Shown here: positions 34,765-43,873 of the stretch, in pieces
How the letters are laid out: each line of letters starts with the position of its first letter
Numbering within the stretch: position 1 is the first letter of the stretch
From: Gnetum montanum
Lineage: Eukaryota; Streptophyta; Gnetopsida; Gnetales; Gnetaceae
Assembly (NCBI GenBank): GCA_015680685.1
Contig: MNCI01008335.1
Location: 1,112,311-1,176,310 of the forward strand
Direction: 5' to 3'
DNA: 64,000 bases
Position numbers and translations under genes: made by a program
Notes under the pieces: model-generated
The model's input: only the letters and a program-made list of their open reading frames with translations
Told to the model about the DNA's origin: nothing
The model's database searches: none

Positions 34765-37672
34765 ATGGCATAGAGATCAAAACCCCCATAGGAAGGAGGA
34801 CCATACCAAGGGACAAAAAAACTAGAGCTAGAAGGGATTAACAAGCACAAGCCCAAAAATAGGAAACAAAAACTCATGTGACGGGACCTCTTTGGGAGGA
34901 GTCCAAAGTGAAATTTGTCCAACAAATTCCTAAAGAAGAGGCCATAACTAAATAATCCCATTGAGATGAGGCACCAGCATTGATGCCAAGACTTGAGGTT
35001 ACATTGACTCAAGCCTACCTTGATTAGATCAAGCCCTGTGACATTCAATGTTCAGTTCTCCAAGAATTAAACTTTCAACCATTCTTAGAACATGCTCTAG
35101 CAAGAGTCAAGATGTAGTTGTAGAACTTTCCCATGTGGCCAATCATCACTTCCAATGGGGAATGGTATATGGAAGAGACATATCTCTTTTGGAATAGTAG
35201 GTAGGTGGAAGCCACTATGCATATCAAGGACATTCAGATGTCCTACTCAGTGGAAGCCATTACATAGGCCCTTAGGTTACTTGATATTGGAACAAATTTG
35301 GCAGAGATCTCCATATAAGCAGAACTAGAGGCAAAAAAGGAGTGGACCCAAGGGTGTTATGAAGTGGGCTATAAGGAGTATGATGCACTCACCTCAACGA
35401 AGCCCATATATTTCAAGATAGCAACCTACCACCTTTATCAAATGGTAAGACCTAGTAAGGTGACTACTTTCTCTACCCATGCATCTACTGCTCTGAGTAG
35501 GAAATTTCCTATGAACCTTCCATAGTTGATCTATCTNACTCTGAGTAGGAAATTTCCTATGAACCTTCCATAGTTGATCTATCTAGAGATAGAGAAGTGA
35601 TTTAAGGAAAATGAATGTGGAAGGAAGGCCCTACCCTTTCCATGCCTCATCCAAAAACTATGCAAAAGGGTAGAGATAGTTTGCTATGGTAATGACATAA
35701 TCAGGCATTCTCCTATTGCCTCATGGGCAGAAATGATGAAGGACAAAATCCCTTCCATGACCAAGAAAGAGGAGTAGCAACCACCACCCCCACCACCCAC
35801 TCATGAAACAATGTCAGAGGCCTATGCTTCCCTTGAATACATGCAAGAGATTCGAGAGTAGCTTTTGCAAGAGCAAGAGTAGTGAATAGGCATGAGTGGT
35901 GGCGACCCATTTGTATATCGCCTAGTGATGAGTCACCTTAACAAAGTAGCTTGAACTATCAGTTAAATGGAGAGAGGTGGTCTAATTTTCTTAGCCCAAA
36001 GAATGCAACTACCCATGAGATTGAATCCTGATGCCTAAGAGATAATGGTTTCTCTCTTGCAACATTAGCAATTCCCAAAAATCTCTGAGAATGTCGCTAC
36101 TTTTTTAGTGTGTTTGAAGGAGGGTGAGGGGGAAACTATCTTGGTGATGCAACACCATGGGCAAGAGATGACAATAGAGGTGGTTGCCAATAAAATTTCA
36201 AAGAATTAAATTGACTTGCAGTGTCTGTACTAGATTTTTCTACACTTAGAGATGTGCAGAAGTCTATAGGAACAGTTAACGATAGATTGAGGGTAGCCTA
36301 GCATGAGGAGTTTCTGGACCAACTAGTGGAAATAGGGCAATAGATTCTAGATATCTTTAATCTTTTAGATACAATCACTGTAACCTAATCAAAGCTACTA
36401 TAATCAAAGGGAAAGTGCATTATATTGGAAGGGTAACTCGAAATAGCCTAAGCACAAAACCAACGCTTGGCTATAGAGCTTGCTAAATTAAGAGCCTGTC
36501 TTATTGATCTTGCATTTCTCAACCTTGCATTGACACATGATGAAGCTTTAAAATGGCTTTAGGACAAGCTTAAAAAGGTTAAGGGTGCTAAGAAGACGAC
36601 GATCTATGATTAGTACTTGACCAATGCCACAATGCATAATATCCAAAAGGCCTTGGACAAGACTTGTCAAGAGAATGTGATTCTGACTGCAGCAAATCAT
36701 TGCCTACGGAATGTTGATGCACAAAAGTAGTAGATGGTAGATTTCATCCATTAGCAACAAGAGTAGCTAGCTAGAGTAATCACTAAATTGAGGAGATTGG
36801 CAACCAAAAATAGAAATCTCTCCATGGAGGAAGTTTGAGCTCTTTGCCAAAAATCTATGATAGAGATAGCCACTTGGAATAATGAGGCTCTCAAATTTGA
36901 GAGAGTCAAAAATCACTATAGAGATCAGGTTAGTCTATAGAAAGAGATCAATGAAAAACACATCTAGATGATGAAGGAAAAAGTTAATGAGGCCCTCCAA
37001 CAGCTCAAGGAAGGAGGTAATTTTTGGCAACCTATCTTTGATGGGCTCAATGACTACAACAAAGTGGAAATTTGCATGAAAGAGTTGTAGATCGAGGAGA
37101 TGATAAAGTATATGGAGCTTGTTAATCTTTGTTACAAAAACCTAGCAATGCTATCTGCCATACGACTGTAGTTAGAATTAGAGAAACAAGTGGCTAGCTT
37201 GTAATTACTGTACGAGGTAGAGTTCAAAACCCATAAGGAGACTAAGTAGAAGCTTGAGATTGCTAATGTTGAACTCAAGGTTCTCAGGGAATGAATCACT
37301 AATCAGAAATCAACTATTAAGAACCTGGCTAAAAGGATGAATGACTAGCAAGAGTTGCAAAATGCTCTCAAGGCGTTCGATATTGAACATAAACTTTTCT
37401 CTACCTGGTTTGTCAACATGAAGGAGCTATTCTTGGCAATGCCCTATCCTTGGGATGTTCCCATGCTTGTCCACATTGATGATGCTGCATGGACCATGCA
37501 TGATCCCAAGGGTAAGGAGGAGAAGATGAAGGAACTGTTGAACACCTTCTATCTTCCACTAGAAGTTGTAGCTACTATAGGTCAACCACAACCGCCTCAA
37601 CCACTGTGTGCACTTGAAGCTGGAGAAGGTCCTTTGAAGCCTCAAGAACCTCCACTGCTTGGAACTATTTGA
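34765..37672 (+). pseudogene. E3 ORF3: transposon-protein-like domain and coiled coil (decayed)
   Basis: ATG at 34765 in the same TAGATGGC context as E1; stop at 37670-37672. The recognisable core is YLEIEKWFKENE..RKALPFPCLIQKLCKRV (about 35572-35680), close to E1's matching stretch and resembling the plant transposon-protein domain. A Pro-rich linker with PPPPPPTHETMSEAYASLEYM (35775-35850) follows, then about 450 codons of Lys/Glu/Leu/Gln-rich coiled coil. The last 106 codons (37355-37672) are open: HKLFSTWFVNMKELFLAM...VDDAAW-like, ending PQPPQPL..EGPLKPQEPPLLGTI. A 46-bp duplication flanking an N (35491-35584) lies inside it. No confident function. Confidence 0.65.
35491..35584. other. 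Exact 46-bp direct repeat flanking a single N
   Basis: 35491-35536 and 35539-35584 are identical (starting CTCTGAGTAGGAAATTTCC) and are separated only by the N at 35537 and one base. In E1's homologous ORF3 I see no such duplication. It is most simply a contig-end overlap left in the assembly. Confidence 0.85.
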
Positions 37673-37923
37673 CCTTCTTCAATATCTTCACATTATCAAA
37701 AGAGTTGTGTTTATCAGTTTTGTCTTGGTATTCAATTTTGTTTTTTTGAACACTAAATTTTTTAATTATTGTAACCATACACTTGGGCACTTAGTTTTTG
37801 TTGTGTTGTTCATATGTTGTTTTATGTGTCAATGATCCCATACCTTCCCAACTATTTTGTAAGAAATAAGTTCCTCCTTTTGTTGTTCACTAGAGGATGA
37901 GTTTTCATTTAGTCATGGAGTTA

Positions 37924-38775
37924 TGATGAGTCAGATCAAGGATTACATCGACATGGGTTTTGATGTGTTAAAGTGGCCTTGTCGATGCAATGTCTATTTT
38001 TGCCTATAAATATGCGCCCATCAGCTGCATTTATGGTAATAAGTCTCTTAGTTGTAGCGGAGCTCTTGTAGTTTTCTTGTTTGAAAGTTAAAAGATTTTT
38101 CTAAGTGCTCGTAGTAGGAGTCAAAGAGTGTATGGATCTTTATTTGAGCACTGTTCTACCTAAGCACGACAATGTGTGTAGCAATAAAGACAAGCTTTCT
38201 GATAAACCTTGTAGCACTTTGAAATAGATTAATTATTCCCTTTATGCATTTAATATTTTAAGAAATCTGCTTTAATGTTTTAAATAATTAAGTGATTAAT
38301 TAAGCTAAATTAAGCTAGATTAAATAGCAATTAATTAAGCACATAAGTACGACCACTTTGAGTATACGCTTGGTGCCTGGTAATCCTAGTAACGCTTAAC
38401 ATTTAGTAACCCAGTAGCGTTAAACGTGTTTAGGATGTGTACGACAAGTGGGAATGGATGCTTATGCTAGAATTAGTTAAATATTAAATAGTTAGATTAG
38501 ATTAGCAATTAAATCTCTTTAATTCTCTATTCTTTATTCTTAGGTGACTTAGAACATAAAACATAAAAATGACAAAAATCATATGCCTCAATTGCACTTA
38601 ACCATACCTTTGTGTTTCACAAGTGTAATTGGGAAGATAACGATTGCAACGATTAGTTTTGCTTCCTAGAAACCAGTGTACTTAGAAGGCTATAAGTCCA
38701 CAGAATTTGACCGGATTGCATGTGAATGCTTAGTGATTCGTATGGTTGGGTATAGGGTCTACTCGCCACTCATTA
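37924..38775 (+). repeat. E3 3' LTR
   Basis: Begins TGATGAGTCAGATCAAGG and ends CTCATTA, 852 bp. TATAAATA is at 38005. Its U3 array is shorter than that of the 5' LTR (three hexamers remain), while R/U5 aligns throughout. GGATGAGTTTTCATTTAGTC precedes it, as before the E1 and E2 3' LTRs. Confidence 0.9.
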
Positions 38776-38780
38776 GTAAT

Positions 38781-40425
38781 GCAACATGAATTCCATGTAT
38801 AAATAAACTTTTGCGCTTGTGATACATTTTGGGGAGTGATTCCACTCCTTTATCAACCACAACCACATTTCCTTTTTATCCTAAAATTCATATGTTTGAG
38901 AAATTTAGATCTTTAACAAATAATTTTGTACTACCAAGTCTTTTAGAGATTACTAATCATTTGATTTAACTTTGATGTATCATATATTGCAATGATATAT
39001 TCATATCAAAATATAAATGTCCACTAAGACCTCTTGAATTTTATTTTTAATTTATAACTCATAGCAAAGTCAATCCTATGACCTAGGGTTACTAGGCCAA
39101 AACCCTTTTCCCTAAGCTAACACCTCTAAATGATTCCAATGATAATTCTATATTATAACTAGGTAAACTTAACTATCGTCATCTATGATTTCTTCCTATC
39201 TGCCATTTAACTGCTGTTACTAATGTTAGAAAGGTGGCAATTAATTGGTGCAGCCATCTCATTTATCAGGTAACTCAAAATCAGTTAGGCAGTGTTTAGA
39301 AAATATTTTTTTACAAACCTTTTTATAATGGGAACCAATAAATCTTGTTTTTACTCTGATTTTTTTAAACAAATTTTTATTTCTATTACAAAGAACAATA
39401 CCCACGACCCTGTCATTCTAAGAATGTCTGAATGCCATTTTTTATTGAAAATCTGATCAAAGAGCTTTCATGCTATTTCATTCTTATGTCATTTTTATAC
39501 AGTTTATGACCACCTGGCTTAAGGGAACGCACAACTTAACGAGTTCACTCTACCACGGTTAGGATTACAGTTTTAAGATAAAATTACCAGCCAATACTTC
39601 CAATGTCAGCACAGCTTATGAATGTGACACTGATTATTTTTGGAACCGCACCACGAATAAAAATGCTACATTATGAAGGTCTCAAGGAATGGACACATTA
39701 ACTGCTGTTACTAATGTTAGAAGTGTTATTGTTTCCCTTCAACAAAAATTAATTTATGTTCAATAATTTATTTACTTATCATAATAAAAATTAATATGTC
39801 AAGCTAGCCACCCAAGGCTGACCTTTTTACCAACTAATTGTCACAATTCATCGATAACATAATTTAAATTATCTTGCGCGCATAATGAAGTAACCTTTTA
39901 AACACTTATCATGAGTTCCTCTTTATTCTCACAATTCGTGAAGTCATCTCTATGACTAGAGCTTTATTTGATTCTGCTTTGTGGGTTCCTCCTAACTCAT
40001 TGATTTGTTGTTGTGGACTGAGAAGCCAGGGCAGTAAACGTCTTTGTAGAAATTGTACTAAATTGAATTTCTCAAGATCAATAAACTTTTTTGCTATCAA
40101 GAATACTAAAGTAACAGATTTGAACTCACGAGGAGCTCTAGTTGAGTGCACAAATTTGACAAGAGGGTTCTAAACTCAAATCCTGAGTTAGCCCTATTTA
40201 GCACATTGCTTACCATAACCACTCTAAAAATTTACATTTGAACCTAGCTCCGCTTAATACCCCACTGATTTACGAAAAATGATAGCTTAAATTTTAGCCC
40301 AGGAAAAATATTGATTACAATGATCTGACCAAGAAATAAATGCTGAATATATAATGATCATATTTCTGTACAGTTCCATAAAGCTATTAATACTAACCCA
40401 TATTTTTTTGTCTACCTTGAAATGT
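38781..40425. other. Low-copy AT-rich DNA, no gene recognised
   Basis: It starts with the resumed 120-bp repeat unit (to about 38830). Beyond it no retroelement motif is visible in any frame. The only structure I see is a 25-bp direct repeat at 39207-39722. Short frames near 39909-40173 overlap each other on both strands and show no domain. Confidence 0.45.
39207..39722. repeat. 25-bp perfect direct repeat, 491 bp apart
   Basis: The sequence beginning TTAACTGCTGTTACTAATG occurs at 39207-39231 and again at 39698-39722 with no mismatch. The 466 bp between them carry no poly(A), terminal inverted repeat or coding match that I can see. It may be a long target-site duplication of a retroposon or a local duplication. 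Confidence 0.7.
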
Positions 40426-40639
40426 TTATAACGTCATAAAAATGCGCTTAAAACAGGATTTGGAGTAAGCATATGGGTCTATGACAGGTAAGTATAAACC
40501 ATAATCTCTGAAGACATCCCTAACCATTTTCTCTTTAAACATGAACGAGTAACTTTTGCCACCATAGCTCATGATTATATCCCTGTCATCATAGCTTTCC
40601 ACTACTTCATAAATGTCTTCATCAGGCAATAAAGAAGAG
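40426..40639 (-). CDS. Candidate terminal exon of an unidentified gene
   Basis: Minus strand. A T18 tract plus GGTTTTATCAG makes a good splice acceptor before 40639. One base then completes a codon, followed by 70 codons (SSLLPDEDIYEVVESYDDRD..., ending CFKRIFMTL) and a stop at 40426. Amino-acid use is soluble-protein-like and unlike the surrounding retroelement frames. I do not recognise the family. Its phase does not match the donor of the candidate exon at 41509-41737, so another exon or a frameshift would be needed to join them. It could be an old fragment. Confidence 0.3.
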
Positions 40640-41508
40640 CTGATAAAACCAAAAAAAAAAAAAAAAAAGTGCTCTCAGGAAGCCAAAGCCATTGGTGAAT
40701 TCCGGAGTTTCACATTATAGTGCTGACCGCATCCACAGCCATTTTCCAAAATATCCGACACAGCAATTTCGTCGGTGGGAATAAATTAGACTAGTTTTTA
40801 AATCCATTCATTTTTAGATTTCGTACGATTCGCAACGAGTTTTTATTTTTATACGGTTACGGTTTCAGATATGGTTCAAACGTGGAAATTTGCAGGGCAC
40901 GCGATTATATTATTGTAGCCAACAGTGCAGCTGCAAGAGACAGGGCTTGATCTCGACTCTCCAGTGACTAGTCAGTTCTCCAGTGAAGTGTCGATTGCTT
41001 GAAAAAAATAGTTCTCTGACGAAACGCTTCTGCTAAGCGCAATTTGTCAGAGTTTTATTCGATACTCAATCGGAAGATAGAGGTACCCTGGGAAAACGAA
41101 AACCAGATTACCAGAGTTCCACAAAAGCTTAACCAATGGTGTACATGGGAATATTATGGGACACCACGTATATATGGAGAGATGAAGTTCCATGCAAACA
41201 AAACAACAATAATTTGATGACGCAAACGAAGAAACCCAAAATTTCTTGTGAAACTTGGCTAAACTCGCATTGTCCTCACGTTGCAACCTTCAAAACAGCT
41301 TTCCAAACTCTTTGGCGAGTACCGAGGTTCCATCAGAAATACAATGGTTTTTTTACTCACATTTTAGTTATCCTGACTCGCGACAGTCCGAGTTTCCACA
41401 GTACAAACGAGTTTAAAACGATTCCGGAGTCTGACAACAATCCCAAACACAGTTAAAACTTAAAACACAGAAGCTAAGCTAGAACTCATAGATGCTCTAA
41501 AAACTTAC

Positions 41509-41737
41509 CGAGTTAGAAGCCATGTTAGTTTCTTGTGTTATTGCGTGATGTGCAACAGTGCAGCCACATTGGCAGGGCAATTCTCCTTTGGCAGACACAA
41601 CATGAAATGAAAATGATATGCACCATTCATGCTGTGGCTTAATTTTCATCATCAATAACTGATAATCCTTTCCGCCAAAGAAGAATGGCCTGCAAATGTG
41701 GCGCCCAGATTCGAATTGAATCTGGCTCTGCTCGCTG
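41509..41737 (-). CDS. Candidate internal exon of an unidentified gene
   Basis: Minus strand. Flanked by an acceptor (TGTGTGTGTACAG before 41737) and a consensus donor (CTCG|GTAAGT after 41509). It encodes 76 codons including QSQIQFESGRHICRPFFFGG, KDYQLLMMKIKPQHEWCISF and PCQCGCTVAHHA. The alternating hydrophobic pattern with a GG turn suggests beta strands. I considered a MATH-like fold but cannot support it. It lies 260 bp from the CV insertion, so the host gene may have been disrupted. Confidence 0.3.
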
Positions 41738-41994
41738 CTGTACACACACACATATAAATATGTAACGTTAGGAGAGTATATGCCAATGCCCAATGAAAGA
41801 TGCCATTAGCGCAGCTTAGTATCAGTCTGCCAGCAGAGAATGTGCTGGGTTTAATTCTCCCTTCTGTAACCGGCTATTCTTTCTTCCTGCTTTTTCAGAC
41901 GACTGCCCTTCAATTTGCATCGCTCCTCATATTCTACCCTTTAAAGCAAAATCCTATGTGCATTCGCGCATCCCTAATAAAAAGTGAATGCAAA

Positions 41995-42557
41995 TGTGAG
42001 AGAGGTAGCAGGGTTGGTGGTGGCTTGTTACCTCCCCCACGGTTCGGGGGCTGTGGGGCACAAGGGGTCCTCCGCTCCTTGTGTCTTCGGAACCATACTG
42101 GCATGGCAGTTCCATGCATTAGTAAGAGGAGGCTATGACCTACCTCATTACCCCACTCGGTAGGACCTTGCCTGGGAGAGTTGTGTAGTTCAACTCTGCG
42201 TTGGGGTGTTTTTATAGGGTGTGTCATGGGACATGCTATGGGATGTTGCATGCGCTCCTTGGAGCACGACACCAACTACCAGCACGCGGTGATGAATCTG
42301 GAGGGTTCAGCTGGTAGTCCCCGTGGTGTCCACGTGAGTGGAGCAAGGGAGTGCTATCTAGAGTGTTAGCATATCACGAATATTGTTTATGAAACACCGC
42401 TTATGAGACATGCTAACACTAACACATTGTTTGTTGGCATGTGTTTTAGGCTTGTTGATTGTTGAGGCGTATTCCTCTTGAGTTTTGTCTTGATTCAGAA
42501 TCTGCTTGGGAAACTCTTGAGGTATCGAACAACGTGCCCAGGGACAACGTTGTTACA
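41995..42557 (+). repeat. CV 5' LTR
   Basis: TGTGAGAGAGGTAGCAGGG to CGTTGTTACA, 563 bp. More GC-rich than the Athila-type LTRs here. It matches 51895-52458 along its length. Confidence 0.95.
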
Positions 42558-42559
42558 GA

Positions 42560-42572
42560 TAGTATCAGAGCC
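42560..42572 (+). other. CV primer-binding site (initiator tRNA-Met)
   Basis: TAGTATCAGAGCC, two bases after the LTR. It differs by one base from TGGTATCAGAGCC, the complement of the plant initiator tRNA-Met 3' end. Confidence 0.85.
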
Positions 42573-42709
42573 TTTATTGGTAAAACTTTCTCGCTAAGTG
42601 GATACCAGGGTTTGTGGTTTGTGAGGTTTCCGTTTTCACCATTTTCAACTTCTGCTAACCACTCTTCCTTGGAGGGTGGCCTTGTGCTAAAGTTCTCTCT
42701 TTGGAAAAC

Positions 42710-43873
42710 ATGGAGCTTGGTGGACCGAGTGACATGGCTAATGTTCAAGAAAATCCAGAAATTGAGGCCAAAATAGAACTTGGTCAAGATGAGACTAAGT
42801 TTCAAACGTTATGGGATCATGTCAAGGCAATTGATGAGGCCTTAGCCCATCCTGGTCCAGAAAACGTGGATGCAATCCATCACATTCTTAAAGATGTTGA
42901 CTTGCCACAAGAAAAGATGGATTTTCGCTCCAAGGACAGGATGAAATTGGCAGAGGCTAAGGTTTCGATCTTGGAAGGTCGTCTGGATCGCATGATCAAC
43001 CTCTACAAGGATCTATTCGGATCCTTGGAAGAGGCACAAACAAAAGCATCCTTGGTTGAGGACCTAGTTGGTTGGGTGAAAGTTTTGGAGGATGCCCTGG
43101 GGGAAATAAATCAGGAACTATCTGATTTGAAAATTGAAAATGCCATCCTGAAATCCTCCTTAGCAAGACGTTTGGTAGATGAGCCAGTAGCGACAGCTCG
43201 TATCAAAGCTAGAGAACCGAGTTCTTATGATGGTAAGAGAAATGATGCTAAAATCGATGCCTTCCTCCATGATGCGGGGATATACCTAAATACCGAGGGT
43301 GTTCCTGCAACCCAAAAGGTCTCCACAACATCACAATTTCTCATAGGAAGTGCTAAGCTATGGTGGCTTAGTCTCCTTTGTGCCCAAGAAAAGGGCACCA
43401 TGACAAAAAAGATCAAGACATGGGACAACTTTAAGGCTGTATTGATCAAACAGTTCCATCCTGGGAACTCTAAATGGGTCACTAGAACCAAGCTAGAGAC
43501 CCTAAAACATTCAGGGAAGCTTGAGGATTATATCAATAGCTTCCAAGAACTCATGTTGCTGATTCCCGATATGAGAGATCGGGATCGTTTCTTCAAATTC
43601 GTAAATGGGCTACAACCATGGGCGCAGATAGAATTGCGTCGAAGAGGCATTGACTCCCTCACGGAGGCTATTGCGGTTGCTGGCACTTTTCTAGACTTCA
43701 AGGCAACAAAGCCAGATAAGGGCAAGCTTGGGAAGGGTAAGCATGACATGCCCTCCCACTCTCAGAGAATAGGTACAGGATCCATCAAAGGTGGAAATAC
43801 CTTCAGATCAGTTCAACAAGGCAGTCGCCTAATGGGTGGTCCTCCAGGGAACCAAGGCTCTCAACAAAAATGA
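42710..43873 (+). CDS. CV gag capsid protein (open, truncated before the zinc knuckle)
   Basis: First in-frame ATG at 42710 (MELGGPSDMANVQ), 387 codons with no internal stop. The N-terminal third is helical/coiled coil (LAEAKVSILEGRLDRMI, LEDALGEINQELSDLKIE). The retrotransposon capsid fold is near residues 165-330, with PSSYDGKRNDAKIDAFLHD, AKLWWLSLLC, WDNFKAVLIKQFHP and LQPWAQIELRRRG. A Lys/Gly/Gln-rich tail follows. It ends at TGA (43871-43873), but the same frame continues into the knuckle and protease, so this stop splits an ancestral gag-pol polyprotein. It could still give a capsid-only product if transcribed. Confidence 0.85.
   Translation: MELGGPSDMANVQENPEIEAKIELGQDETKFQTLWDHVKAIDEALAHPGPENVDAIHHILKDVDLPQEKMDFRSKDRMKLAEAKVSILEGRLDRMINLYKDLFGSLEEAQTKASLVEDLVGWVKVLEDALGEINQELSDLKIENAILKSSLARRLVDEPVATARIKAREPSSYDGKRNDAKIDAFLHDAGIYLNTEGVPATQKVSTTSQFLIGSAKLWWLSLLCAQEKGTMTKKIKTWDNFKAVLIKQFHPGNSKWVTRTKLETLKHSGKLEDYINSFQELMLLIPDMRDRDRFFKFVNGLQPWAQIELRRRGIDSLTEAIAVAGTFLDFKATKPDKGKLGKGKHDMPSHSQRIGTGSIKGGNTFRSVQQGSRLMGGPPGNQGSQQK

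Larger units (their letters stand above)
15727..38775 (+). mobile_element. E3: Athila/Tat-like LTR element with ORF3, hosting E2
   Basis: LTRs at 15727-16631 and 37924-38775. The interior is gag-PR (16792-19858), then pol resuming after E2 (29773-32690), spacer, and ORF3 (34765-37672). Without the nested E2 it would be about 13.1 kb. It landed in the same 120-bp repeat unit as E1, 23 bp away. Flanks read TTAAT (15719-15723) and GTAAT (38776-38780), an imperfect duplication with three extra bases before TGAT. All ORFs are broken. Confidence 0.88.

Noticed and set aside
15719-38780. Perfect target-site duplication for E3
   Set aside because: Flanks read TTAAT and GTAAT with three extra bases before TGAT. 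The boundary is supported by the 120-bp repeat instead.
40651-40668. A18 run as the poly(A) tail of a retroposon
   Set aside because: No target duplication was found around it. It fits better as the pyrimidine tract of a minus-strand splice acceptor.
41803-41878. tRNA-like segment (TTAGCGCAGCTTAGTATC ... GGGTTTAATTCTC resembling A and B boxes)
   Set aside because: The D and T stems do not pair and the anticodon arm collapses into a different hairpin. At best it is a decayed SINE head.
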